This document shows, in pieces, positions 9,922 to 20,886 of a stretch of DNA of 64,000 nucleotides; within the stretch, counting starts at the first letter, position 1, and each line of letters begins with the position of its first letter. This stretch comes from Tetrapyrgos nigripes (lineage: Eukaryota; Basidiomycota; Agaricomycetes; Agaricales; Campanellaceae), in contig JAACJM010000019.1 in assembly GCA_013368315.1 (NCBI GenBank), forward strand, positions 1 to 64,000, read 5' to 3'. Made by a program: the position numbers and the translations under genes. Under the pieces are notes generated by a model. The model was not told where the DNA came from. It ran no database searches and worked only from the letters and a program-made list of their open reading frames with translations.

Positions 9922-11166
9922 TCAATAAACTGGTCCATGATACAAGATCTCCACCGATACTCTGCCACTTATCGCCGGAAGATGTGCGAGTATCTCGTCC
10001 TCGGTCACGTTGCGGAGAGTTGAAATACGCAATGTCAGCTTTTTCAGACCAGTAGTGCCAACTGTCTGCAAAAGGCTATCGAGGAGATTGTCAATTTGGT
10101 GAAGACCGTGATCTCCAAAGGTAGAGCTCGCAAACTCGAGACAAAGGTGTTCGAGTTGTTGAACAATGGCCAGTATATCCTTCAATATGGCCAATGTTCC
10201 TTCGGAAATGTCCTTCCCAACAATCTCAAGCAACGTAAGGTCCACGAGTTTGATGAGATGTTTGAAAGAAGAAACCACAGACGGACTAAAAAAGGTACTG
10301 CTAAACCAAGTCAAAACGAGGTGAGTAAGACTTGGTCCACATCGTTGGAAAATGAGGGGATGATTGGAAGGGACATTGGAAGGGAGTGTCAAACATCGGA
10401 GGGATGACAAGTTGAAGAAATGCTGGTGCATTGTGAAGAAAGGCTCCATCCATGTTTCTAAATCCTTTCTGGGATTAAAAGATGTGTCAACTGATAAGGA
10501 GCGTAAGCACGGAGGGTGCTCCGCTACCGGAGTGGAAGTGGAGAGGGCGGTATCGAGTGGTAAATCCCAGCTGTTGGTAGGATCGGGGGCACGTGTGGTG
10601 AAGTAGCCTACCTTTAACGAGCTGAGAGAGGTGTGCCCTGCGGCTATCATGGAACAGAACCGCAGGAAATGATTCAAAGAGCACTCGAAAGATCTCAATG
10701 AGAGATTTTCCAGGTGAGGATTATTCTCGAGCAAGCTGTGTATGGACGTCAAGTCAAAGACGTTAGCTGGGGATGATAAGTCGAGGCTCCGCAGGTTGTT
10801 GAAGGGAAGTTGTGGAAGTAGGGGTTCTGCATGAGATGGAGGGGTTATGAGCAGGGGAGCCCTAATAATGAGGTTGCGAACAACACTGGAGTACGGAGGT
10901 TTGAGAGGCGAAGACTTGATGTCCTCAGCCAACGACGCAAGACTATCCCTGAACCTTGCACTATCTGTCTGCCAGCTCCAGGGGATACGTCGAGGGAAAT
11001 TGAAATTTCGAAAAAGGTTTGTACGAGCACGAGGAAGCCAGTCACGGCAGACCAAAGCGCAATTCTTCATGTCAACGTTGTTGCCAGTATCATGCACTTG
11101 GTCAATGATTTCATCGATGATTTCGCAAGGAAGTTTAGTTGAAAAAGAACTTGTAGACGTCGACAT
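9922..11166 (-). CDS. F-box/leucine-rich-repeat-like protein (family A)
   Basis: A single uninterrupted exon of 414 residues. The N-terminus is an F-box (FSTKLPCEIIDEIIDQVHD ... CALVCRDWLPRARTNLF), which binds Skp1 in SCF ubiquitin ligases. The remainder has irregular Leu-rich repeats (LPFNNLRSLDLSS, SLLENNPHLENLSL, QRCGPSLTHLVLTW) likely to hold the substrate. It is homologous to, but clearly diverged from, the intact copy at 29299-30558. It is divergent from MIC12, with 66 bp between the start codons. The target protein cannot be read from sequence. Confidence 0.85.
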   Translation of the reverse strand: MSTSTSSFSTKLPCEIIDEIIDQVHDTGNNVDMKNCALVCRDWLPRARTNLFRNFNFPRRIPWSWQTDSARFRDSLASLAEDIKSSPLKPPYSSVVRNLIIRAPLLITPPSHAEPLLPQLPFNNLRSLDLSSPANVFDLTSIHSLLENNPHLENLSLRSFECSLNHFLRFCSMIAAGHTSLSSLKVGYFTTRAPDPTNSWDLPLDTALSTSTPVAEHPPCLRSLSVDTSFNPRKDLETWMEPFFTMHQHFFNLSSLRCLTLPSNVPSNHPLIFQRCGPSLTHLVLTWFSSTFFSPSVVSSFKHLIKLVDLTLLEIVGKDISEGTLAILKDILAIVQQLEHLCLEFASSTFGDHGLHQIDNLLDSLLQTVGTTGLKKLTLRISTLRNVTEDEILAHLPAISGRVSVEILYHGPVY

Positions 11167-11232
11167 CGCTGGACGAAGTACGAAGAGAATCGCGTGTGAA
11201 ATACTATACAGACCAATTTGCTTGCAACCACA
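11167..11232. promoter_or_regulatory. 66-bp shared promoter between F-box gene and MIC12
   Basis: Start codons of the two head-to-head genes are 66 bp apart, so 5' UTRs and core promoter must be shared or overlap. No TATA box stands out. Confidence 0.5.
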
Positions 11233-11729
11233 ATGTCGTTCCTTATAGGCCCAGCTTCTGGGGCGCTTGTAGCTGGTGGAGTCGGTATTTTTACTGTCTT
11301 ATGCATATCTAGGCACTGATGATTTGAATTCTGTAGGTGTATTATGGTTTCTCAAATCTCATCCAGACCAGGTATGTAGACAGGCGGAACCTGTTTCGGA
11401 TAAGTATGTAGCTCATCTTTTCCTTGAACTTACAGGACACAGCAACTCTCCACCGAGTTCGTATCACACGTCTCTGCTATCATATTCTCCATCGCTAACC
11501 ATTCCTCAAAAGTTTACACATACAAAGCGTTCGCCTCGTCGAAACACCAAACGTCATTCAAGCACCTCCTCCAGCTGCGTCACGCATTCCAGAAAAAACA
11601 TTCTCGACATTATTGCAAACAAAGTGGAATGAACAGATCGAGGGTGTGTTCAACTGGGCCAGGGAATCGGATAAGCGTGCAGTAGAATTGGCTAGGAAAA
11701 TGCTGTATGGTTTACCGGAGGATAAGTAG
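11233..11729 (+). CDS. MIC12: MICOS complex subunit Mic12/Aim5
   Basis: Four exons (11233-11280, 11337-11371, 11436-11456, 11513-11729) give 106 residues. The start MSFLIGPASGALVAGG-VYYGFSN is the conserved N-terminus with the single membrane segment of Mic12/Aim5. The centre (DLHIQSVRLVE) and end (KWNEQIEGVFNW ... ARKMLYGLPEDK) also fit. The protein helps hold crista junctions in the mitochondrial inner membrane. Exon 3 is only 21 nt. The first donor would be GTCGGT, unusual, but the same hexamer is needed in the Hsp70-like gene (about 51086). The small exons make automated models likely to miss this gene. Confidence 0.8.
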
Positions 11730-12420
11730 GCGTAGAATGGCAGCGCTCCTGGATTGGTGAAATTATCTGTGAGTTGGATGACCCTTGTCCTGGCAAGATA
11801 CGGATGATTCGGTACCAGTAGACACAGGGCATACTAGAAGTGAGTTTCGCGTGTTTATCCCTCGCTATGTCGTTGACATGACATTCCATAGGTACATTAG
11901 CCAACCTTGTCACCGAATATACTTTGTTAATTACAAAGTCTCGGAGTAGCTTTACTCCGCTGCCCTTTTTTGCTCTCAATCTTCCCAAACCATGGTCCAT
12001 CTGAGATTTCCTCTCATTTTGACCCTGATGGGCTGTCAAGTTTCAAAACAAGGAGCTAGGACATTTTCAGGTATTGGTCAGTCTGTTGATAACTTAAGGA
12101 AGGATTGGTCGTCGGAAGGCATTTGAGGTGTGCTCAAATCGCAGCATGTTCGAAAACAACACCCATCATCGCCAGGGGTAACAATCCCCTGTGGTGTAGC
12201 TGGCCTTCCTTCTCTTTTTCTTTCGTACTCCTCTCGCATAGAGTAGATAAACGTGCATAATTGTTCACCGGGATATAGAATGCAGTTTGAGTCAGACTTG
12301 TCGGACGCGTGACGGTGATCAGTAATAACAATGGCTTTGACCACCTTTAATTTATCCCTGCACTCTATGTTGACCTTACCCTCGACTTCTACATCCAGAG
12401 GCTGATAACACTCGTTCATC
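11730..12420. other. Intergenic stretch between MIC12 and RAD2
   Basis: Minus-strand frames here (to 12488) show no known domain, and one runs antisense over RAD2 exon 1. No convincing gene or RNA seen. Confidence 0.4.
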
Positions 12421-15400
12421 ATGGGTGTAAAATCACTCTGGACCCTTCTGACTCCTGTGGGTCGACCTGTCATGTAAGTCAGTCTCAACTCGAAGACGAG
12501 CTAGAACTTGATATCGTACACAGGCTGGAAACCATGGAAGGCAAGACTGTAGCAATCGACTCTAGTATTTGGATCTACCAGTTTCAAGCTACTATGCGAG
12601 CAAAAGACGGTCGTACACTGGTCAATGCCCACGTCTTGGGATTCCTTCGCAGGATTTGCAAGCTGTTGTTCTACGGCATGAAACCAGTCTTTGTTTTCGA
12701 TGGCGGAGCCCCGGCTCTGAAAAGGTCTACACTGGTATGATTAGGTTGTGCTACCCTCAGTCTAGCTTGCTAAAGTCTTCTGTAGAACGAACGACGGAAG
12801 AAGAAGAGCGGAGCAGCTGCTAGTCACGCCAAACTTGCTGAAAAGTTATTGGCAGCGCAAATGCGAAGAGAGGCTTTGAAACATGTCAAGGGTTCACAGT
12901 ACGCACAACTTTTACGTTTTCTACAGAGCTGTGTTAACAACAATCCTGCAGATCCTCGAAAGGAAAAAGCAAAGTCCCCACAGGCCCCGTAGAGCTCAAC
13001 GAAGACACCGTCTTTCTCGAGGACCTTGATCCCAATGCACCTAAATCTCCAGCCAAGAAGAAAGCAGTCGCAGAGCCCAAGGCATCACCGAAAAAGAAAT
13101 TCTATGACCACGATCCCTATAAACTTCCCGACGTAAACCTGGACGAACAGGTTGCAAAAGCGACTCGCTCAGCGGCTCCAGATCCTCGTCTGGCTACCGA
13201 GGAAGAACTTCGTGCTTTCATTGAAGATATGCGACCTGAAGACTTTGATGTAACTTCTCCTGCGTTCAGGGAGCTACCCACAGAAGTCCAATACGAAATC
13301 GTCGGTGACCTCAGACTAAAATCTCGCCAAACTTCGCATACGCGTTTACAACAAATGCTTCGGGCTGCTCCGACCCCTCTCGACTTTTCTAAACAACAAA
13401 TAAAACAACTTCAGCAAAGGAATACGTTGACGCAGCAGCTTTTGACGACTACGGATAGTATTGGTAAAGCGCATATATCGATACCCGTGCGGATTGCTAG
13501 CGAGAGGAACAAGGAATATGTACTCATTAAGAACGAAGGAGCGGAAGGAGGCTGGATTTTGGGAATCAAAGATACAGGAGGAACAACTCGTGACAAACCT
13601 ATCGTGATAGACCATGACAGTGATCATGAGGTTGGGGAAGAGAGTGAGGATGAGGACGACATGGATATGGAAGAAGTGGATATGTAAGTTCTTTTGTTCA
13701 TGCATCAAATTTGCAATTGACTCTCATTGTTCTCAGACCCGCTTCAGCTACTGATGTTGATCCTGACCTTCGCAATTACCGACGAAAGATGGCTCTGTCA
13801 TCTATAGCCACTCGTTATACACCCAAGAAACTAGCTCCATTAACCACAAATCCTACAGCACACACACCGAGTGTCCCCCTTTTCGATTTGGAGGACGAAG
13901 AACCTGGGACCGAGCAGCTAACCGCGAATGACGAAGACATTTGGGGAGATGATGAAGAAGTTGCTCTTGCTTTGCAGCAATCGTTCGATCAATCTCGGTC
14001 TGTATCGGTCGCAGACCCCGACATTGAAGACCAAGAACTGGCGTTTGCGATTCAGCAGTCTTTAGACCATAAAAAGGCCACTTCGCGGTCTACTCCAGAC
14101 CTGGAACGGAAAAAACGGCTGAGTGCGATGTTTGCCTCTGGAGAGCAACCAGTGGCCTCTTCGTCTAAAATTGCTCCTGAGCAAATTACTTCAACCGTTG
14201 GGAGCTCAGAGATGTCCGACTCCAGCTCGAGCTTTTCATTTGGAAAGCCCTTCCTGTTGTTGAGCTCTAATCCTAGATCTCAACTGAATTCCCCAATTAA
14301 AGAGCCGAGACCTTCTGCACCCTCGCCAGCTGTGACACCTGCGAAATCTGCTCTTCCTACCTCTGGTGGTCAAAGCTCTGTTTTCGAGAAGGGGTCTGTT
14401 TCCACTTCCACTTTTACCTCTCTTCTCAAACCCCATGTCGGCGGCCCTGCTCCTGCTCCAGCTCCAGCTCGGGCTGCCATCCAAGCCTCACCCGTCCCAA
14501 TCAACACGTCACCCTCCGTTGTATATAGTCGCACGGATGACAAGCAGAATTTTGTCCCATCAGCCGCTGTGGAACCACCCACCGCAAGAGATGATGCTGA
14601 TGTAGACGGTGTTGGAGCTCATGTTGAACAAACGGAGTTGGCAACAACTTCTCTGCCAGGGTCTGACGATGAAATAGAGATGGAGGAGGTTGTGCCTCCA
14701 ATGCAATCGACGGCCGTTGATCATTACGCGGCACCGTCAAAGTTGTCGGAAGGTCAATCTTCAAGATTTTCTTCCAAGTCAAAGGACGGAGATGAAGTCA
14801 TTATTGCGCCCACAAGAGACACTGAAGCAATTCCGATGGAAAGCGAAGCTCCTGCACCACTTTCCCTCTCCGACTCGGACGACGACATGGAGGAAGTTGT
14901 TCCCTCCATACAACCGGCATCTGCACATCAGAAAACGGCTACGCCAAAGCCAACGATAGGTCAATTCTCCAATTCACTTGATGGAAATGAAGTCAATACT
15001 AGGCCCACATCCACGATCAACGCACCAACAATTCACAATACCGAGGATACATCAACCATTATACCTCGCTCATCAACCCTGGACAATGAATCGTCCACGT
15101 TCATTCTCAAGCCCATCTCCCGTTCACCTTCACCCGATGAATTTGCTCATCGGGACAGTTCCCCGCGACCACCTTCCCCGACGGAAGATTGGGACGCTGC
15201 TCAAGAAATTGATCCCGTCGCCGAGGAAGGCGAATTCGCTCGATTCATGTCTCATGTAAAGGGCCGGGATATCAACGACGTCAGACGCGAAATTGACGAT
15301 GAAATACGTGTTTTGGATCAACAAAGGAAGAATGCGTTGAGGGATTCGGAGGATGTTTCGCAGCAGATGATTACGCAGATTATGGTATGTATACCATGTT

Positions 15401-17119
15401 CTAATTTTTTCTCTTCCTCTTTCTGATGTACGCGACTCGTTACTCATTGGTCTCGATTTTCTGTTCTATTAGATGATGTTACGACTGTTTGGGATACCAT
15501 ACATCACAGCACCTATGGAAGCCGAAGCTCAATGCGCCAAACTCGTGGCTCTCGGCCTAGTAGATGGAATAATCACAGACGACTCTGATGTCTTTTTATT
15601 CGGTGGTCAACGTGTGTTCAAAAACATGTTCAATCAGTCAAAGACCGTAGAATGCTTCTTGCTTTCTGATCTCGGTCGTGAATTAGGACTGGATCAAGGG
15701 ACGCTTATTAGATTGGCTTATCTTTTGGGAAGTGATTATGTTGATGGGCTTCCTGGTGTGGGTCCTGTTGTTGCGATGGAGTTGTTGAAGGAGTTTCCTG
15801 GAGATGATGGACTGCACAAGTTCAAGCATTGGTGGCAGAAAGTACAGACTGGGAAGGATAAAGAGGACGATAATACTTCGGCGTTTAGGAAGAGATTTGT
15901 AAGAACCGGACGACGAGCCTTGTTGTCTCTTGTTTCTGACTCGCGCTTTGCAGAAGAAGAAATTCAAGGACCTGTACCTTTCACCGGAGTGGCCTAATTC
16001 CGCAGTTGTGAGTACAAGAACACAAAGACCCATGTAGAATGCTAATGGACACTCAAATGCACAGAGAGACGCCTACTATCATCCCACCGTTGACGAATCC
16101 GAGGAGCCATTCAAATGCGGTTTACCGGACCTCGATGCTCTAAGAGAGTGAGCCGTTGTCTTCCCTCGCCTTGCTTACATTCCAAATCTCATGAAACAAT
16201 TTGTGTCGATAGGTACCTACGCGAAGAACTTGGATGGCAGCAAAATAAAGTAGACGACTTGTTATTGCCCATCATTAGCAAGATGGGAAAACGAACAAAG
16301 GTGAATATCTATCATCATCAAATGATAAGCTCAACTTTATAGACGACGTCTCGCTGTTGTTGTCGTTGTCCTGACATATAATTTGAACTTGCCTTACCAT
16401 GGCGTTTGCTTACACCATCACTTTTTACTCAGACATCAGCCCTCAACAAACAAGGAAACCTTAACGAGTTTTTCGATGTTTCCGGTGGTAGCGGGACCTA
16501 TGCTCCAAGGAAACGACAAGCGTATGCGAGTAAGAGGTTACAGCAAGTTGTTTCGGATTTTCGGAAAAAGCGAAAGAGTGTGGGTGCTTCGGGTTCGTCG
16601 ACTCCGGCTTTGGATGAGGATGATGATAATGATGTGGAGATGATAGAAGGTGAGGAGGGTGACGGTGTTCAAGAGGATGAGGCGCCACCGAAGAAGAGAG
16701 CGAGAAAGTCAAAATCGACGACGGTGGCTCAGGCAGGGAAGGGGAAGGGGAAGACAAAAGAAAAGAGTGCCAGCACTGCGAAGGGGAAGGGCAAGACGAA
16801 GAGTACCAGTGGAAGTGGCAAAGGAAAAGGGAAAGCCACGGGCAAAGGAAAAGGGAAAGGGAAAGGAAAACGCAAGATGACAGAGACCTCAGAAGAAGAC
16901 GAAGGTATCGACATGGAGTCTTCGGAAGATGATTTCGAACCAGAGGGTGTTAGTACTACTGCACCTGTGCGGGCTACTAGGGATGGGACTGGGGCTGAGG
17001 CCGAGGCTGTTGATGTCGATGTCAATGATCCTCCGCCCCTTGCTGTGAATCTCCGACCGAGACCGAAGCCGAGGCCAGCGTATAAAGGTGCGGCCAGGGA
17101 TGTCGATGTTGCTGAGTGA
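12421..17119 (+). CDS. RAD2: DNA repair endonuclease Rad2/XPG
   Basis: Ten exons (12421-12473, 12524-12734, 12786-12898, 12952-13683, 13737-15384, 15473-15898, 15954-16007, 16065-16147, 16213-16300, 16433-17119) give 1364 residues with consistent phases. The N-region MGVKSLWTLLTPVGRP and KTVAIDSSIWIYQFQATM starts the nuclease. The I-region lies near residue 920 (IPYITAPMEAEAQCAKL, ITDDSDVFLFGG, GSDYVDGLPGVGPVVAMELL) and holds the metal-binding acidic residues. Between them are two ubiquitin-interacting-motif-like helices (EEVALALQQSF, DQELAFAIQQSL; about 440 and 470). The enzyme makes the 3' incision in nucleotide excision repair and works with TFIIH. The C-terminus has Gly-Lys repeats and an acidic patch. 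The last intron, 132 bp, is longer than the rest and could hide a microexon. Confidence 0.93.
16731..16878 (+). repeat. Gly-Lys coding repeat in RAD2
   Basis: Imperfect tandem GGGAAG/GGAAAA hexamers encode runs of GKGKGK within the basic C-terminal tail. Replication slippage could vary its length between strains. Confidence 0.7.
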
Positions 17120-17787
17120 TACCAATGGTACGATACGACTCTGAATAAAATTATCATTTTATGTAGCTTAACACAGTAATGTACCGCTGGCATGGCTGCC
17201 AGCTCCTATAACTGAGCAATGATTGACCTTGCCGCGCTTTTGAATATCAGGTGGGCTGAGGTGACGATTTTCTCGGTGCTCATTCGGAGTCATTGGGTGG
17301 CAGCTCAATGTGTCCGAGGCCACTTGAAGTGATATCATGTCACTGTCAATTGGCTGGGAAGCTGGAACCTTGGAACGGGTACCTTGGAGAGAGAACCATT
17401 TCGAACAGTGGGAAAGCCGAAGAGTTGTGAACCCCGTGTCCATAGAGAACCCTGTAGACTCTTGAGTACAGTTGATGAAGTTGTGGTGAAGGGTTGATGA
17501 GGGCCATCAATTCCTCAAGCAACGTGGCGGAACGCCTCCTCCGATAGGCAACGCCGCATGGGGAATCGGATCGAGAGGAGCACTTCCAAAATGTTCCGTG
17601 GCTTAAGGGCATATGATGTCAAACCTAAACACAAGATACGAAGACACGAGGACCGTCTGGTGTCGTCCGATAATGCCTGTATTCTGATACATTCTCAAAC
17701 AGCAGGGACACTCGCAAGCATGATTAGAGTTAATGAGGGTGAGATTTGTGTTAAATTTCTCTATGAAAGTACGAGGTTGAATATTGA
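17120..17787. other. Intergenic stretch, RAD2 to NDUFB8 (convergent)
   Basis: Lies between two convergent 3' ends. Short frames on both strands have no recognisable domain. Confidence 0.4.
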
Positions 17788-18359
17788 TTACTCTGTTTCA
17801 TCGCTCTGTGTTCTCGCCTGTGATATCGGTAAGGAAAAGTAACGAGATGTACTCGGAGCATGACGAACCTTGTTGACTTGTAATCCACCCAGTTCCTTGG
17901 TAAGTCCGTCATAAGGATAATCCCTTCGGGTAAAGAAGGGCTCCGGTGTAAGAGCCGTCTTGGTGAGGTAAAAGATTCCAGAGAAAGCGAGGGCGGCGAG
18001 GAGGAAATGGCGAAGAGCCATGCTGGGTGTCACGCCAGGAGGAGGAATATCCGGACCCCACATTGACAGCAGTTCATCGTGGTCGGGGAGCTAAGGTTGT
18101 TATGAGATTTGGTATACACAGGAATGAAAGTGCCAGTGCTCACCGGGTCACCGAAATTGCGACGTTCTTGTACGTCGTCCCAACCAGTTGGACGTAGATA
18201 CTGACGCGAAATGGGAGGTGCAGTGGGATAGTCCTTGAGAGGTTCCGGGTCGGTATTGATGTTGGTGTCACGTCTATCCCGTATGTCGTGTGAGGCAGCT
18301 CTTGCGAGAGGAGCACGACGAGGAGCAGCGCGAAGGGCGCAGCGAGCCAGAGAGGCCAT
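17788..18359 (-). CDS. NDUFB8: NADH:ubiquinone oxidoreductase subunit NDUFB8/ASHI
   Basis: Three exons (18359-18144, 18090-17869, 17817-17788) give 155 residues. The N-terminus is Arg/Ala-rich (MASLARCALRAAPRRAPLAR), a mitochondrial presequence. DPEPLKDYP, LPDHDELLSMWGPDIPPP, the membrane span around MALRHFLLAALAFSGIFYLT, and YPYDGLTKELGGL follow the family pattern. It is an accessory subunit of complex I in the membrane arm. The last exon codes for only nine residues plus stop. Its start codon is 80 bp from that of the methyltransferase gene on the other strand. Confidence 0.9.
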
Positions 18360-18439
18360 GACGGGAGATGAAAAAGTTAAAATAATAACAAATAAGGGAC
18401 TTTTTCCTTATACCACCATGCATTCTCTTTAACTTCAAC
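18360..18439. promoter_or_regulatory. 80-bp shared promoter, NDUFB8 / methyltransferase
   Basis: The only DNA between the start codons of two head-to-head genes; AT-rich centre (AATAATAACAAATAAGG). Confidence 0.5.
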
Positions 18440-20426
18440 ATGCCTACTCCTCAAAAAGATATCCAGGCTGTTCTCCTCAGGGAGAGAAACCGTAGACGAA
18501 GACCAGGAGATGTCCCCTACCCCCTCACCGACCCTCCTCCCGACATGCTCAACTAGTTGGTCGCGCCCCTACTCTCTCGTGTGGCTTTCACTGAATGATT
18601 TCTAGTGAACATTGGGACCATCTATTCCTCAAGAGTTGCTTTAGGAATCTCACATTACACCACTTTGAAACGCCTCCCTCTATGGTGTTAGATGTAGGCT
18701 GTGGTACTGGGATATGGGCTCTTGATGCAGTTAGGCAATGGCCGGTGCGTTCATCATTCGTCCTGTCTTTTTTTGTCGGCTCATGTGATTCTCTAGTCAA
18801 GCACCATTATCGGTTTCGACATGAAAGATAGTCAACCACGACTAGATGACTGTGAAATTTATAGGGACCTTGCGGACAGACTGTCTTGGAAGCAGGGAAA
18901 TTTGTGCGTTCAACACTCTTCATGAACAATTATTTTCTCAACTCGCTTCAATGCAGCCTTGATGGCCTTCCTTTTCCGTCAAGTCATTTTGACTTTGTCC
19001 GAGTTGCTCGTTTAGGGTTAGCAGTGCCCGAAGACGAAGTAAGTACCCTCGATCTTTCTCCCAATCGTATACTAAAGGAATATGCACAGTGGCAGTTCGT
19101 ACTCGAGGTAGAGACCCCATGATATTTTTGCCATTCGTCAACTATTCTAACAAGCGTCTTTATTTTAGGAAATCTCCCGCGTCATGAAGTCGGGTGCTAT
19201 TCTAGAGGTGCGCGCCCTGTTAACTGTTCTGGATTGGTATCACTCAAAAATACGTTCTTAGATCATAGAGGAAGATTTGATATTCCCATACTGCCAATCA
19301 GCCCGATCCCGACCTGAACGTCCCCGGCCTAGTCCATTAACTGTCATTGATCTCCCAATATCAGTATCAGAGTCTAACAGCTCAGACACTATCTCTTCTC
19401 GCAATTCCCTCAACACCTTATCATCATCGACCCTTTGGTCAGCTTTCGACGAACCGGCGGACGGCACGCTTTCAAGGAAACTCAGTCTTACTCCTTTGCT
19501 AGAATCGCCCGCATTATCCTTTAACGGTTCCAGATTCAGCCCCAAGTCACCGTTTAGCATCAAATCTCACTCAACCTTCCCCTCCCGTGGTTCGACACCG
19601 ACCATTCCCTCCCCAGTTACTTCGCTTCCCATCTCGGAGGAACCTCCTTCATATAATGTAATCACCCCACATCCACAGGATCACTCTAAACTCAAAGCTG
19701 CTTGGGACGCCATGCTCTCTCACCGATTCCTTGCTCCCCGGGTTGTCACTGTCCTTCTGTTCTACCTCTCTTCATGTTTTGTGGACGTCAAATCACACCC
19801 GTCCTTACACATACCCCTACCGCCTAATTCAGGGGTGGGACCGCCCACTCAGAGTCAGAGGACAAGTCGGGGAAGGTCAGACACATTTAATCCTATTCAG
19901 CAATTCGAGTTGCAGAAAACAACCGACGGCAGGCGATCGGATGAAGAGTCTCCTCCAGAGTCTCCCACCAGTGCTAGCCATCGTCAATCCACATGGGCAC
20001 CTATGCACTTAGCCAAAGTGGTCAAGACCGTTCAGGCCTGCAAAGAAGCCATCTTTGACGAATACGAAAAGCTGCATTCCGCAGATTTGCCACCCGTCCA
20101 ATTAACGTCACCCAAAGACGGACGGAAATTAATCGTGTCGTCCACAAAGTCATCTACACGAGAAATTTTTGAAAGGGAGTGGCTTAATTGGGAAAAGTGG
20201 GTTTATTTTGGGCTACCTAGCATTCTAATGCTGACGACTCCACAGCGATATGACAGATCGTATGGGTATGCGAGATCAAATAATGTCGCAACTGCAGTGG
20301 CCAGAGCCTCCAGGGGAACGCCCAGATTGGCGTGTTTGGAGAAGTAATATCAAATTACTCGAAGATACCCAACATACTGGTGATCTGTGTAGGACACTAC
20401 GATGTTTCGTCGCACGAAAGTCATAA
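18440..20426 (+). CDS. Putative SAM-dependent methyltransferase with disordered insert
   Basis: Eight exons (18440-18555, 18606-18744, 18797-18903, 18957-19038, 19090-19107, 19169-19207, 19262-20196, 20246-20426) give 538 residues, all in phase. Motif I is VLDVGCGTGIWALDAVRQWP (about residue 65), followed by IIGFDMKD, LPFPSSHFDFVRVARLGL and EISRVMKSGAILEIIEEDL, the class I Rossmann methyltransferase order. A long Ser/Pro-rich insert (about 175-300) precedes a conserved tail (MHLAKVVKTVQACKEAIFDE ... WPEPPGERPDWRVWR). Such proteins are widespread in Agaricomycetes; substrate unknown, LaeA-like only in the loose sense. Exons 5 and 6 are 18 and 39 nt. Confidence 0.85.
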
Positions 20427-20886
20427 GCGTTTTCTTCGTTTATGCAAATGCATTCTTAACTTCATTTATCCGTTATTTCATCATCGCCCTTTGTTCACTT
20501 CTTCTTTCCTTTCTCATTGGATCCGCACAATCACCATTCCCTTCCCTTCATTGCTGGATTGACATTTTTCATCTTCATTTGACTTGCTTTTGCCAACACT
20601 CATCCCGTCTGCATTGGTACATAATCATTTCGTATATTTGCTGTATTTCCCGGCGCATATCTTCCCACTTTTCTGCATCATGGAGAAGTATAATTGTACA
20701 ACCTAGCTCTATCCCACATCTAATGTATATACATACATTTCACTCTCTTCGGAATGGATTACTCTCACTCTACAGACTACAGTACATAATGGCAGTCGAT
20801 GACGTCTATGGAAAAGACTTGCCTAAAATGGCTTTAGACTGGTTGTTCTACACCGCGACGTCAACCTTACCCCGACGCTTACCGCC
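20427..20886. other. Intergenic stretch upstream of the EBP1-like gene
   Basis: Pyrimidine-rich and AT-rich; a forward frame of 221 codons covering it has Ser/Phe/His-rich composition and no domain, so I treat it as non-coding promoter DNA. Confidence 0.4.

Noticed and set aside
12078..12488. 136-codon minus-strand ORF upstream of RAD2
   Set aside because: It overlaps RAD2 exon 1 (MGVKSLWTLL) in antisense and shows no domain.
13346..13708. Antisense ORFs within RAD2
   Set aside because: Shadow frames opposite well-conserved XPG coding sequence.
18440..20426. LaeA-type secondary-metabolism regulator
   Set aside because: Only the generic methyltransferase motif is shared; the rest fits a general agaricomycete family, so a regulatory role is not supported.
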